Shown here one piece after another: positions 18,320-29,151 of a DNA stretch of 64,000 bases. The DNA is taken from positions 372,001 through 436,000 of the forward strand of contig NZ_JARVKY010000004.1 in assembly GCF_029813785.1 (NCBI RefSeq). Direction: 5' to 3'. This DNA comes from Streptomyces sp. DH41 (GTDB lineage Bacteria > Actinomycetota > Actinomycetes > Streptomycetales > Streptomycetaceae). The number at the start of each line of letters is the position of its first letter. Within the stretch, counting starts at the first letter, position 1. The notes beneath the pieces were generated by a model. That model worked only from the letters and a program-made list of their open reading frames with translations. It was not told where the DNA came from and searched no databases. A program made the translations under genes and the position numbers.

Positions 18320-19702
18320 GTGTTCTTTGTCGACGTCCTGGAGACCGAGGGACTGGGCAACCGCAGCTATCTGGCGGGCGGCACCCGCTCGGCCGTGGTC
18401 GTGGACCCGCCGCGGGACATCGACCGCGTCATCGCCGAGGCCGCGCGGCGCGGGGTGCGGATCACCGCCGTCGCCGAGACCCATGTGCACAACGACTACG
18501 TCACCGGCGGTCTGGAGCTCGCCCGTCTCACCGGCGCGCGCTACCTGGTGCCGGCCGGGGCGGAGGTGGCGTACGCGCGCGTGGCGGTGGCCGACGGGGA
18601 CGTGGAGCCTCTCGACGAGGAGCTGGAGCTGCGCGCGGTGGCCACGCCCGGCCACACCCCGCACCACACCTCGTACGTCCTCCAGGAGGCGGGGCGGGCG
18701 GTGGCCGCCTTCACCGGCGGCTCGCTGCTGATCGGCACCGTGGGCCGCCCCGACCTCGTGGAGCCGCGGCTGACCGAGGAGCTCGCCCGCGCGCAGCACG
18801 CCTCCGCGCACCGTCTCGCGGACCAGCTGGAGGACCGGGTGGCCGTACTGCCCACGCACGGTTTCGGCAGTTTCTGCTCCTCCGCCGCGTCCGGTGGCGA
18901 GCAGAGCACCATCGGCGCCGAGAAGGCGGCCAATCCGGCGCTCGTCCAGGACGCGGAGACCTTCGTCCGGGAACTGCTGGCGGGACTGGACGACGTGCCC
19001 GCCTACTACGCGCACATGGGCCCGGTGAACGCCGACGGCCCCGCTCCGGTGGACCTGACCGAGCCCCGGCGGGCCGACGCGGACCAGATCGCCCGGCGGC
19101 TGGCCGCCGGTGAGTGGGTCGTGGACCTGCGCGGGCGGGTGGCCTTCGCCGCCGGTCACGTCGCCGGATCGTTCAACTTCGAGGTCGACGGACAGCTCGC
19201 GACCTATCTGGCGTGGATGATCCCGTGGGGCAAGCCGGTGACACTGCTCGCGCACAGTGCACAGGACCTCGCCCGCGCCCAGCGGGAGCTGGCCCGGGTG
19301 GGCATCGACCGGCCGGCCGCGGCGGCGGTCGGCTCCCCCGCCGACTGGGTCACGGACGGGCACCGCCCGGCCTCGTTCCGGCGCGCCACCTTCGCCGAGC
19401 TGGCCACGGCGCGCCACGGCGGTGAGGACCCGGTGGTCCTCGACGTACGCCGGGACAGCGAGCGCGCGGAAGGCTGGGTCGAGGGCAGCGTGCACCTTCC
19501 GGTCCACGAGATCCACCGGCGGCTGGACGAGGTTCCGCCGGGCACCGTGTGGGTGCACTGCGCGGGCGGCATGCGCGCGGCCGTCGCCGCGTCCGTGCTG
19601 GACGCCGCCGGACGCGAGGTGGTCGCGGTCGACGACGGTTTCACGGCGGCGGCCGACGCCGGTCTGCCGCTCGTCACCCCCTCGGGCGGCGCCGCAGCAT
19701 GA
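18320..19702 (+). CDS. CstB-like persulfide dioxygenase-rhodanese fusion
   Basis: 460 residues with three modules. Residues 1-~245 are a metallo-beta-lactamase-fold non-heme Fe(II) persulfide dioxygenase (THVHNDY with His55, His57, Asp59; then PGHTPHH and the later [10 protein letters not shown]). Residues ~255-345 are a rhodanese-like domain whose active-site position has no Cys (LLAHSAQ), so it is a pseudo-rhodanese. Residues ~355-460 are an active rhodanese with CAGGMRA (Cys414). This is the S. aureus CstB arrangement, which converts persulfide plus sulfite chemistry to thiosulfate. GTG start with GGAAGGAGAG 7 nt upstream. It overlaps the permease gene by ATGA. Confidence 0.9.
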   Translation: MFFVDVLETEGLGNRSYLAGGTRSAVVVDPPRDIDRVIAEAARRGVRITAVAETHVHNDYVTGGLELARLTGARYLVPAGAEVAYARVAVADGDVEPLDEELELRAVATPGHTPHHTSYVLQEAGRAVAAFTGGSLLIGTVGRPDLVEPRLTEELARAQHASAHRLADQLEDRVAVLPTHGFGSFCSSAASGGEQSTIGAEKAANPALVQDAETFVRELLAGLDDVPAYYAHMGPVNADGPAPVDLTEPRRADADQIARRLAAGEWVVDLRGRVAFAAGHVAGSFNFEVDGQLATYLAWMIPWGKPVTLLAHSAQDLARAQRELARVGIDRPAAAAVGSPADWVTDGHRPASFRRATFAELATARHGGEDPVVLDVRRDSERAEGWVEGSVHLPVHEIHRRLDEVPPGTVWVHCAGGMRAAVAASVLDAAGREVVAVDDGFTAAADAGLPLVTPSGGAAA

Positions 19703-20442
19703 CTCCGCTGGTCCTCGCCCTGCTCGCCGGTGCCGCGGCCGGTCTGTCCCTGGGCGCGCTGGGGGCGGGCGGCAGCATCCTCACCGTGCCCGCGCTCATC
19801 TATCTGCTGGGTTTCACCCCGGCCGCGGCGACCACCGCGAGCCTGGTCGTCGTGATCGTCACTTCGGTCACCGCGCTGGTGGCCCATGCCCGGGCCGGGG
19901 CGGTGCGCTGGCGGGCCGGGCTGCTGTTCGCGGCGGCCGGTCTGCTGCCCGCCGCAGCGGCCGGCGCCCTGTCCGCGCGCGTCCCCGAGGCGGTGCTGAC
20001 GCTGGTGTTCGCGGCGCTGGCCGCGCTGGCGGGCCTGCACATGCTGCGCCGCCGGGCGCCGCGCGAGGGCGGCACGGTGTCGGGTGTCCGGGCCGCGGGG
20101 GCCGGAGCCGGGCTGGGTGCGGTGACCGGGTTCCTGGGGGTCGGCGGCGGCTTCCTGGCGGTCCCCGCGCTGGTGACGGTGCTGGCCGTGCCGATGGGCG
20201 CGGCGGTGGGCACGAGCCTGCTGGTCGTCATGGCCAACGCGCTGGTGGCCCTCGCGGCCCGGGCGTACACCGCCGTACACCTGGACCTCACGCTGCTCCT
20301 GCCGTTCCTGGCCACCGCCGTCCTGGGCGCGTGGGACGGCAGGCGACTGGCGGCGAAGGTCTCCGCCGCCACGCTGCGGCGCGTCTTCGGCTCCGTACTG
20401 CTCGCCGTCGCCGTGGCGATGGGCGCCACGGCGCTGCTGTGA
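19699..20442 (+). CDS. TauE/SafE family permease (sulfur-oxyanion export)
   Basis: 247 residues and about eight transmembrane helices with both TauE/SafE repeat motifs (GALGAGGSILTVPALIYLLG and GFLGVGGGFLAVPALVTVL). Its ATG overlaps the stop of the dioxygenase-rhodanese gene, so the two are co-translated. In analogous cst operons the permease (TauE) exports the sulfite/thiosulfate made by CstB; that role is inferred here from linkage. Convergent with the CsoR-type gene, separated by 13 bp. Confidence 0.88.
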   Translation: MTPLVLALLAGAAAGLSLGALGAGGSILTVPALIYLLGFTPAAATTASLVVVIVTSVTALVAHARAGAVRWRAGLLFAAAGLLPAAAAGALSARVPEAVLTLVFAALAALAGLHMLRRRAPREGGTVSGVRAAGAGAGLGAVTGFLGVGGGFLAVPALVTVLAVPMGAAVGTSLLVVMANALVALAARAYTAVHLDLTLLLPFLATAVLGAWDGRRLAAKVSAATLRRVFGSVLLAVAVAMGATALL

Positions 20443-20455
20443 GCGGCCCGGCCGG

Positions 20456-22130
<1,675 letters not shown>

Positions 22131-22182
22131 CCTCCGCGCCGGGCTCTCGCGACCACATCAGACCACCACCGAAAGAGATGCC

Positions 22183-23799
22183 GTGACCGCATCCCAGGCG
22201 CCCGCCGACGCGCCTCCCACCGCCATGAACCAACGGCAGATACTCCAGGCCATGTCCGGCCTGATGGCCGGCATGTTCGTCGCCATCCTGGCCGGCACCG
22301 TCGTCTCCAACGCGCTGCCCACGATCATCGCCGACCTGGGCGCCAGCCAGTCCTCCTACACCTGGGTCGTCACCTCCGAACTGCTGGCGATGACCGCGAC
22401 GGTGCCCCTGTGGGGCAAGCTGTCCGACCTCTTCAACAAGAAGCTGCTGCTGCAGCTCTCGCTGGCCATGTTCGTGGTCGGCTCGCTGCTGGCCGGCTTC
22501 TCCCAGGGCGTCGAACTGCTGATCTTCAGCCGGGTCGTGCAGGGCATCGGCGCGGGTGGTCTGACCGCCCTCGCACAGGTCGTGATGGCCTCCGTCATCC
22601 CGCCCCGCCAGCTGGGCAAGTACGCCGGCATCTTCGGTGCCGTCTTCGCCGTGGGCACCGTGGCCGGTCCGCTCATCGGCGGTGTCCTGGTGGACACCTC
22701 GTGGCTGGGCTGGCGCTGGTGCTTCTTCATCGGCGTGCCGTTCGCGCTGCTCGCCATCGCGCTGCTGCAGCGCACGCTGCGACTGCCGTCGACCAAGCGC
22801 CAGGTGCGGATCGACTGGCTCGGCGCCTTCCTGATCGTCGCCGGTGTCTGCGCGCTGCTCATCTGGGTGTCGCTGGCCGGCAACGAGTTCGACTGGGCGT
22901 CCTGGCAGACCGGTGCCCTCGCGGGCGGCGGCGTGCTGCTGCTGGTCGCCGCGGTCTTCGTCGAGGCCCGTACCCCCGAGCCGGTCATCCCGCTCGACAT
23001 CTTCCGCAACCGCACGGTCACGCTGACCACCGTCGCCAGCCTCCTGGTCGGTGTCGCCATGTTCGGCGGGACCGTCTTCCTCTCGCAGTACTTCCAGATC
23101 TCCCTGGGCAAGTCGCCGACCATCGCGGGGCTGATGAGCCTGCCGATGATCCTCGGCCTGCTGGTGTCGTCCACCGTCGCCGGACAGGTGATCAGCCGGA
23201 CCGGCAAGTGGAAGCGGTACCTGGTGGCGGGTGCGGCCCTGATGGCCATCGGTCTCGCGCTGCTCGCCACGATCGACGCGAAGACGCACTTCGGTCTGCT
23301 CAGCCTCTACATGGCGATCATGGGCGTCGGCGTCGGCATGCTGATGCAGAACCTGGTGCTGGCCGCCCAGAACGACGTGGCCGCCGCGGACCTGGGCGCC
23401 GCGACCTCCGTGCTGTCCTTCTTCCGCAGCATGGGCGGCACCATCGGTGTCAGCGTCCTCGGCGCGATCCTCGCCAACCGGGTCGCCAGTGAGACGGCCA
23501 AGGGGCTCAGCGACGCGGGCGTCACCGTGCCCGGCGGTGAGGGCTCGGGCGGACACAGCGTCCCGGACATGTCCACGCTGCCCGCACCGATGCGGACCAT
23601 CGTCGAGCACGCCTACGGTGTCGCCACGGCCGATCTGTTCCTCGTCGCCACGCCGTTCGCGCTGCTGGCGGTGGTGGCCGTCGTGTTCATCAAGGAGAAG
23701 CCGCTGAAGACCACCAGCGGCATGGAGCGCCTCGCCGAGGAGTCCGGCGAAGCCGCCGCGGCGCCGGCCGACAAGGGCCCGGCCGCGCCGGTCGGCTGA
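22183..23799 (+). CDS. MFS drug exporter, DHA2 (EmrB/QacA) family
   Basis: 538 residues with about fourteen transmembrane helices. Motif A-like KLSDLFNKKLLLQ, RVVQGIGAGGLTALAQVVMA (motif B region), and the DHA2 motif C in GIFGAVFAVGTVAGPLIGGVLVD are visible. A cytoplasmic C-tail of about 35 Ala/Glu-rich residues ends the protein. Likely proton-driven export of a hydrophobic drug or metabolite, substrate unknown. GTG 22183 is preceded by GAAAGAGA. It is the second gene of a TetR-pump pair and is followed by a strong terminator. Confidence 0.9.
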   Translation: MTASQAPADAPPTAMNQRQILQAMSGLMAGMFVAILAGTVVSNALPTIIADLGASQSSYTWVVTSELLAMTATVPLWGKLSDLFNKKLLLQLSLAMFVVGSLLAGFSQGVELLIFSRVVQGIGAGGLTALAQVVMASVIPPRQLGKYAGIFGAVFAVGTVAGPLIGGVLVDTSWLGWRWCFFIGVPFALLAIALLQRTLRLPSTKRQVRIDWLGAFLIVAGVCALLIWVSLAGNEFDWASWQTGALAGGGVLLLVAAVFVEARTPEPVIPLDIFRNRTVTLTTVASLLVGVAMFGGTVFLSQYFQISLGKSPTIAGLMSLPMILGLLVSSTVAGQVISRTGKWKRYLVAGAALMAIGLALLATIDAKTHFGLLSLYMAIMGVGVGMLMQNLVLAAQNDVAAADLGAATSVLSFFRSMGGTIGVSVLGAILANRVASETAKGLSDAGVTVPGGEGSGGHSVPDMSTLPAPMRTIVEHAYGVATADLFLVATPFALLAVVAVVFIKEKPLKTTSGMERLAEESGEAAAAPADKGPAAPVG

Positions 23800-23823
23800 G
23801 CCACCGGCGTACACCACGCGCAC

Positions 23824-23871
23824 ACCCCGAAGGGGCTGCCCACCATCCTCGGTGGGCAGCCCCTTCGGGGT
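23824..23871 (+). terminator. Strong intrinsic terminator after the MFS gene
   Basis: A 21-bp perfect stem (ACCCCGAAGGGGCTGCCCACC and its complement, 23824-23844 and 23851-23871) with a 6-nt loop. There is no T-run, as usual in Streptomyces. It is symmetrical and can also stop the convergent lipoprotein transcript. Confidence 0.9.
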
Positions 23872-23952
23872 CTCGCGCACCGCCTCGGCCGCGGACCACC
23901 ACGATCGAACCGGCCAGGCGTCATACACACACCCGTGCGAGGGACGGCGGGG

Positions 23953-24477
23953 TCACTCGCTGGGGGAAGGGCTGGAGTCGTAGACGGGGACCTGCGACTG
24001 GATGTTGAACGTGACGGAACCGGCCTTCTCGAACTTCAGCGTGATCTTCATGAAGTCACCGCCGCGGACGACCTCCCGCACGTCCCGCAGGAGCAGGTGG
24101 TCGTCGGTCGGCTCCAGCTGACGGAGCTTGTTCGGCGGCAGTTCCACCCCGTCCGGCAGGGTCTTGCCGTCCGCGTTCACGATGCTCACGGATTCCGCGT
24201 CGGGGCTGCTCGCGCCCACCAGCCGGTCGGTCTTGTCACCTTCGTTCATCAGCCAGACGTAGGCCGGCACGTCGTCACCGGGTTGCCAAGGGTCCTCCTT
24301 GGGCTCCGCCACGTGGGCGTAGCGGATCAGGACGGGACCGACGCTCGCGTTCTGGCCCGGCGCGTGCCAGTCCTCGGTTTCGAAGCTGTCGTCCCCGCCG
24401 CATCCGCTCAGGGCCAGGGCGGCCGCGGCCAGCACGGCGGCGGCGGCGGAACGAGCGGTTCTCCCACGGATGAGCAC
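23953..24477 (-). CDS. PCu(A)C-like (DUF461) lipoprotein
   Basis: 174 residues (175 if the preceding GTG at 24480 is used). A signal with lipobox LALSG-Cys makes it a secreted lipoprotein. The ~135-residue mature domain matches the cupredoxin-like PCu(A)C copper-chaperone fold: VYVWLMNEGDK, LVGASSPDAESVSIV, DDHLLLRDVREVVRGGDFMKITLKFEKAG. The usual Met/His copper ligands are mostly replaced (HLLL), so copper binding is uncertain. GGAGG lies upstream. Divergent from the sigma-factor gene. Confidence 0.75.
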   Translation of the reverse strand: MLIRGRTARSAAAAVLAAAALALSGCGGDDSFETEDWHAPGQNASVGPVLIRYAHVAEPKEDPWQPGDDVPAYVWLMNEGDKTDRLVGASSPDAESVSIVNADGKTLPDGVELPPNKLRQLEPTDDHLLLRDVREVVRGGDFMKITLKFEKAGSVTFNIQSQVPVYDSSPSPSE

Positions 24478-24729
24478 CACGGCGCCTCCAGTGCAGGGTC
24501 CGGTGTCCGCGTCCGGGTTGCCCCGGCGCCGGGGAGCAAACAGACGGTGATACGGCAGGCCGGGCGGCGTGGGAGGGTGGGGCTCCGGCATGGCGTGCGA
24601 AAGCCCTGCCCGATCCCACGGGCGAGGCCACCCGCTCCTTCGGGCGGTGTCCCGACCAATCCGCGGGCCGCGCGGCCTCGGATTACGCGGGGACATCCCG
24701 GCCTGTCGCATTCTTTTGGAGAAACCGTC

Positions 24730-25314
24730 GTGAAGGAAGCCGTACACATCGGCAGAAATCCATCGGCCCAGCCAGACCTGCAAAAGCTCATCCATGAGGT
24801 GGCCCTGGGCGACCAGGACTCCTTCGCCGCGGTCTACGACGCGATGGCGGGGTCCGTGCTCGGAGTCGCCCGGGCGGTGCTGCGCGACCAAGCGCAGTCG
24901 GAGGAGGTCGCGCAGGAGGTGCTGGTGGAGGTGTGGCGCACGGCGCCCCGCTACCGCCCCGAGCGCGGCACGGTGGTCAACTGGATCCTCACCCTGGCCC
25001 ACCGGCGGGCCGTGGACCGGGTGCGGTCGGTGGAAGCCGCCGCGGCCCGCGACCACAGGGCCGCCCTGCTCGACCGCACGCCCGAGTACGACGAGGTGAC
25101 CGAACAGGTGGAGACACGGCTGGAGCGGGAGCAGGTGCGGCGCTGTCTGCGGACCCTGACCGAGATCCAGCGCCAGTCCGTCACCCTGGCCTACTACCGC
25201 GGCCTGACCTACCGGCAGGTCGCCGAGGCGCTCGCGCTGCCGCTCGGCACGGTGAAGACCCGGCTGCGCGACGGCCTCATCCGGCTCCGTGACTGCCTGG
25301 GGGTGAGCGCGTGA
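24730..25314 (+). CDS. sigK: ECF sigma factor, SigK type
   Basis: 194 residues. Sigma-70 region 2 spans ~25-95 (AVYDAMAGSVLGVARAVL, EEVAQEVLVEVWRTAPRY), and region 4 spans ~125-190 (RQSVTLAYYRGLTYRQVAEALALPLGTVKTRLRDGLIRL). This is the SigK (ECF19) pattern, and the gene overlaps its anti-sigma gene by GTGA. In mycobacteria the pair governs a redox-linked regulon. The start GTG 24730 has GGAG about 8 nt upstream. The symbol is by family and gene order. Confidence 0.87.
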   Translation: MKEAVHIGRNPSAQPDLQKLIHEVALGDQDSFAAVYDAMAGSVLGVARAVLRDQAQSEEVAQEVLVEVWRTAPRYRPERGTVVNWILTLAHRRAVDRVRSVEAAAARDHRAALLDRTPEYDEVTEQVETRLEREQVRRCLRTLTEIQRQSVTLAYYRGLTYRQVAEALALPLGTVKTRLRDGLIRLRDCLGVSA

Positions 25315-26066
25315 CGCGCACCGAGGACCTGCACAGCCTGACGGGCGCCTACGCCCTGCACGCGCTGCACGACGACGAGCGGGCCGCCTTCGAACGCCAT
25401 CTCGCGGACTGCGGCTCCTGCGAGCAGGAGAGCCGGGAGTTCGCCGCCGCGGCGGCCCGGCTGGGTCTGGCCGCCACTCTCTCGCCCGGTCCCGTGCTCA
25501 AGGACCGGGTGCTGCACCGCATCACCACCGTGCGCCAGGTGCCGCCGGGCGGCGGGACGGTGGAGCGGGCGCGGCGCGTCGTGCCCCGGGGACGTGGCCT
25601 GGCCCGGTGGGCGCTGGCGGCGTGTGTGGCCGTGGCGGCGGGGCTCGGTGGCACGGCGGTGTGGCAGTACGAGCGGGCACAGGACGCCGGGGACCGGGCC
25701 ACGCAGGCACAGCGGCGGGCCGAGGAGCTCGCCGGTGTGCTGGCCGCGCCCGACGCCGCCTCGCGCACCGTGCGTCTGGCCGACGGGGCGAGCGGGACAC
25801 TGGTCGTCTCCGACCGTCAGGACCGCGCCGTCTTCCTGGCCTCGGGCATGGCCGAGCCGCCGGCCGGCAAGGTGTACCAGCTCTGGTTCGACGACCACGG
25901 CACGATGCGGTCGGCGGGCCTGATGGACGCCGGTCGCGGCAGCCAGGCGGTGCTGATGGAGGGGGACGTGGACGGCGCGGCGGGCGTCGGCATCACCGTG
26001 GAGCCGGCGGGTGGCTCGGAGCAGCCGACCACCACGCCGATCGCGCTGATGAACATGCCGGCGTGA
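25311..26066 (+). CDS. rskA: Anti-sigma-K factor RskA-like protein
   Basis: 251 residues. Residues 1-~85 form an N-terminal anti-sigma helical domain (LTGAYALHALHDDERAAFERHLADCGSC). One transmembrane helix (~100-120, ARWALAACVAVAAGLGGTAVW) precedes an extracytoplasmic RskA domain (ASGMAEPPAGKVYQLWFDD). The protein would hold SigK at the membrane and be cleaved or reduced to release it. The GTG start overlaps the sigma gene stop. A terminator-like palindrome follows at 26070-26097. Confidence 0.87.
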   Translation: MTRTEDLHSLTGAYALHALHDDERAAFERHLADCGSCEQESREFAAAAARLGLAATLSPGPVLKDRVLHRITTVRQVPPGGGTVERARRVVPRGRGLARWALAACVAVAAGLGGTAVWQYERAQDAGDRATQAQRRAEELAGVLAAPDAASRTVRLADGASGTLVVSDRQDRAVFLASGMAEPPAGKVYQLWFDDHGTMRSAGLMDAGRGSQAVLMEGDVDGAAGVGITVEPAGGSEQPTTTPIALMNMPA

Positions 26067-26069
26067 ACC

Positions 26070-26097
26070 GGGTGGGGGCCCGCGCGGGCCCCCACCC
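26070..26097. terminator. 28-bp perfect palindrome terminator
   Basis: GGGTGGGGGCCCGC (26070-26083) and its complement (26084-26097) with no spacer, 3 bp after the anti-sigma gene stop. It acts as terminator for the sigma/anti-sigma operon. Confidence 0.75.
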
Positions 26098-26370
26098 TCC
26101 AGCGAGAGCCGCTACAGGTTCCGACGCGGCGGGCGCGGGACGAAGCCGCTGGTGCGCGCCGCGTCCTCGGCCGTCGCCCACCTGATCGCCCCGGACGCGG
26201 CCCCCTCCGAGCTCCTCACGCCGGCGACCACGGCCGCCGAGCCACCGGTCCTGCGCCGGGGACTCGTGCTCGTCGCTCGCGAGTGACCACGTCTGTCGAG
26301 TTGGCCGGAGGAGTGACGCCTTCCCGCGCTCGGACACGTACCCGCCGGGGAGGAACGCGGCGGGGGCCCG
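26098..26370. other. Gap with no confident gene
   Basis: On the minus strand a 39-residue frame ending at 26112 has strong G/C third-position bias (GAIRWATAEDAARTSG region) but no ribosome site and no recognised family; it could be a small gene or the remains of one. Nothing else is apparent. Confidence 0.4.
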
Positions 26371-27600
26371 TCACAGGAACCGGCGGATGGGCCGGACGGC
26401 GGCCTCACGCGCCCGCTGGACGGCGGAGCGTCTCTTCCATCTGCCCGCCCGGATCGGGGTGCTGGCCGCGATGTCCGCCTCGAAGTGCTCGTCCAGGGTC
26501 GCGGTGAACTCCTGGTCCAGTACGGCGAGCATGACCTCCTCGTCGTGGTCGAGCGAGCGGCGGTTGAAGTTGGTCGAGCCGATCAGGGCGGCGACGCGGT
26601 CGACGGTGACGACCTTGGCGTGCATCATCGTCGGCTGGTACTGGTAGATCCTCACCCCGCACGCGGTGAGGTCCTCGTAGTAGTGCTGTCCGGCCAGCTG
26701 GCAGACCCGCTTGTCGGTGTGCGGCCCGGGCAGGACGATCTCCACCTCGACCCCGCGCCGTGCGGTGGCGCACAGCAGCTCGACGAAGTACGCGTCCGGT
26801 GAGAAGTACGCGGTGGCCAGTCGGACCCGTTCCTCGGCCGACTCCAGCATCACGCGGATCAGGGTCTGCATGTCCTGCCAGCCGAAGCTCGCCGAACCGC
26901 GCACCACCTGGACGACCGCGTCGCCCTGGGGCGGGTGTGTGATGAACCGGTCCCGGTCGTCGAAGAGTTCGTCATGACACTCCGCCCAGTTCTGCGCGAA
27001 GGCCGCGGCGACGCCGTCCACCGCGGGCCCCCGGACCTCGACGTGGGTGTCACGCCACTCCTGCGGGTTACGCGCGTTGCCGCACCACTCCTCGGCGATC
27101 CCCACCCCGCCGGTGAAGGCACTCTCCTCGTCGACGACGAGGACCTTGCGGTGGCAGCGGTGGTTCTGCTTGAACGGCGAGAGGTAGAGCGGTTTGCGGA
27201 ACCACGCCACCTGCACCCCGGCCCGTTCCATCGTCCGCAGCTGCTCGGTCTCGATGAGCCGGCTGCCGAACCCGTCCAGCAGCAGCCGCACCCGTACCCC
27301 GGCACGGGCCCGCTCCGCGAGGGCCTCGGCGAAGCGGCGGGCGATGTCGCCCTTCCAGTACACGAACGTCATCATGTCCACCGTGTGCTCGGCACGGCGG
27401 ATCCCGGCCAGCATCGCGGCGAAGATCTCGTCCCCGTTGCGCAGGACGGTCAGCGCGTTGCCCTCGGTCGCCGCGATCCCGATCAGCCGCTCCAGACGCC
27501 GCCGTATCCGTATGGCGCGGTCATCGCCGGCGGCGGCGAGCGTACCCGGCGCCTTCGGGGCCGCCGGGGTGAGTTCGGGCGGTTCCTGCGTACTGGTCAT
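26371..27600 (-). CDS. Phospholipase D-like protein, cardiolipin synthase type
   Basis: 409 residues with two HKD motifs: His150-Lys152-Asp157 (HRKVLVVDEESAFTGG) and His327-Lys329-Asp334 (HAKVVTVDRVAALIGSTNFN). Two PLDc domains make up residues ~50-370. This is the bacterial cardiolipin synthase group, but no N-terminal membrane helices are seen, so it may be a soluble phosphatidyltransferase or phosphodiesterase. The Pro/Ala-rich N-terminus (1-30) and Arg-rich C-terminus (380-409) could contact membrane lipids. GGGAAA precedes the ATG. Confidence 0.85.
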   Translation of the reverse strand: MTSTQEPPELTPAAPKAPGTLAAAGDDRAIRIRRRLERLIGIAATEGNALTVLRNGDEIFAAMLAGIRRAEHTVDMMTFVYWKGDIARRFAEALAERARAGVRVRLLLDGFGSRLIETEQLRTMERAGVQVAWFRKPLYLSPFKQNHRCHRKVLVVDEESAFTGGVGIAEEWCGNARNPQEWRDTHVEVRGPAVDGVAAAFAQNWAECHDELFDDRDRFITHPPQGDAVVQVVRGSASFGWQDMQTLIRVMLESAEERVRLATAYFSPDAYFVELLCATARRGVEVEIVLPGPHTDKRVCQLAGQHYYEDLTACGVRIYQYQPTMMHAKVVTVDRVAALIGSTNFNRRSLDHDEEVMLAVLDQEFTATLDEHFEADIAASTPIRAGRWKRRSAVQRAREAAVRPIRRFL

Positions 27601-27796
27601 GGTGTTTCCCGGCCGGATCACGACGAGGAAACGTCGGGCCGCGGTGCCCGGTCCGGCACGGGCTGAGCGGCGAGCCGACTGTACCCCCGGCCGCCTGCCT
27701 GTGCGGCCCCCGCCCACTGGGCCGCGCCGCCGGCGGGGCGGGCACCGGGTGGCGTTTCTTGCGGTCGGAGGGTGCCGGACGGCAGGCTTCGGTTTT

Positions 27797-28249
27797 GTGG
27801 CCACTTTGCTGATCGTGCATCACACGCCGTCGCCGAACTGCCAGGCGATGCTGGAAGCCGTCGTGTCCGGGGCGACCGCGCAGGAGATCGAGGGGGTACG
27901 GGTGGTCCGGCGCGCGGCGCTGGCGGCGACCGCCGTCGACGTACTGGAGGCCGATGGGTACCTGCTGGGGACCCCGGCGAACCTCGGCTACATGTCCGGG
28001 GCCCTGAAGCACTTCTTCGACCAGGTCTACTACCCCTGCCTGGACGAGACCCGGGGCCGGCCCTTCGGCTACTACGTGCACGGCGGCAGCGACACCACCG
28101 GTGCGGTGCGCGCCATCGAGTCGGTGACGACGGGCCTCGCCTGGCAGCGCGCGGCACCGGCGGTGAGCGTGGCCGGTGAACCCGGCAAGGCCGATCTGGA
28201 GGCCTGCTGGGAGCTGGGGGCCGCGCTCGCCGCCGGGCTGATGGACTGA
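27797..28249 (+). CDS. Flavodoxin-like NADPH-dependent FMN reductase family protein
   Basis: 150 residues. LLIVHHTPSPNCQAMLEAV provides the phosphate-binding loop, and GTPANLGYMSGALKHFFDQVYYP is the second FMN-binding segment. These small flavoproteins move electrons from NADPH to FMN or quinones. The GTG at 27797 has only a weak ribosome site (AGG 10 nt upstream). It stands alone between the PLD gene and the B12 importer genes. Confidence 0.78.
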   Translation: MATLLIVHHTPSPNCQAMLEAVVSGATAQEIEGVRVVRRAALAATAVDVLEADGYLLGTPANLGYMSGALKHFFDQVYYPCLDETRGRPFGYYVHGGSDTTGAVRAIESVTTGLAWQRAAPAVSVAGEPGKADLEACWELGAALAAGLMD

Positions 28250-28362
28250 CCCGCCCGGCGAGACGGGGCCCGGACGCGGGGAGGCGGGTCGGGGCCCGTC
28301 CCTCACGTCGGCGCCCCTGTTCCTCGGGCGTCGGCGACGACCGCGCACCGCGGCAGCGGCTG

Positions 28363-29151
28363 TCACCCGCTCGGGGAGCGTCCTGTCAGCGTGCCGAGGA
28401 ACCGGACGTGCGGGCGGCCGCCCGGCCCGGTGCGGGTGACCTCGGCGCGCACCCGGTACACCTCGGCGACCAGGTCCGCGGTCAGGACCTCCGCGGGCTC
28501 GCCGCAGGCCACGACCCTCCCCTCGGACAGCACCACGAGGTGGTCGCAGTACATCGCCGCGAGGTTGAGGTCGTGCAGGGCGACGACGCTGGTGACGGGC
28601 AGGACGGCGACCAGGGTCAGCACGTCGAGCTGGTGCTGGACGTCGAGGTGGTTGGTCGGTTCGTCCAGCAGGAGTTCGCGCGGCTGCTGGGCGAGGGCGC
28701 GGGCGATCTGGACGCGCTGGCGTTCGCCGCCGGAGAGGGTGTGCCAGAGCCGGTCCGCCTGCCCGGTCAGGCCGGTGCGCTCCAGGGCGTCGGCGACCGC
28801 TTCCTCGTCGGCCGCCGACGCCGGGGTCCAGGCGCGGCGGTGCGGGATCCGGCCCAGCCGGACGACGTCCCGGACGTTCAGCTCGACCTGCGTGTCCGCC
28901 TGCTGCTCGACCACGGCCACGCGTCGGGCGACCTCCCGGCGGCCCACCCGGTCCAGCGGGCGGCCGTCGAGGGTGACGACGCCGGAGGCCGGGGCGAGCA
29001 CGCCGGCGAGGAGCCGCAGCAGGGTCGACTTGCCCGAGCCGTTGGGGCCGAGCAGACCGGTCATGGCACCGGGCCGGGGGCTCAGGTCAACGCCGTCCAG
29101 GATGAGCCGCCCGCCGGCGACGCGGGAGACCCGCTCGGCGCTCAGCGTCAT
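28363..29151 (-). CDS. Vitamin B12 ABC transporter ATP-binding protein (BtuD-like)
   Basis: 262 residues. Walker A GPNGSGKST, Q-loop EQQADTQ, ABC signature LSGGERQRVQIARAL, Walker B LLLDEPTNHLD and the H-loop His are all present. It belongs to the FecCD/BtuCD importer class. Its ATG overlaps the permease stop (ATGA). It is the last gene of the three-gene importer operon controlled by the cobalamin riboswitch at 31.5 kb. Confidence 0.9.
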   Translation of the reverse strand: MTLSAERVSRVAGGRLILDGVDLSPRPGAMTGLLGPNGSGKSTLLRLLAGVLAPASGVVTLDGRPLDRVGRREVARRVAVVEQQADTQVELNVRDVVRLGRIPHRRAWTPASAADEEAVADALERTGLTGQADRLWHTLSGGERQRVQIARALAQQPRELLLDEPTNHLDVQHQLDVLTLVAVLPVTSVVALHDLNLAAMYCDHLVVLSEGRVVACGEPAEVLTADLVAEVYRVRAEVTRTGPGGRPHVRFLGTLTGRSPSG

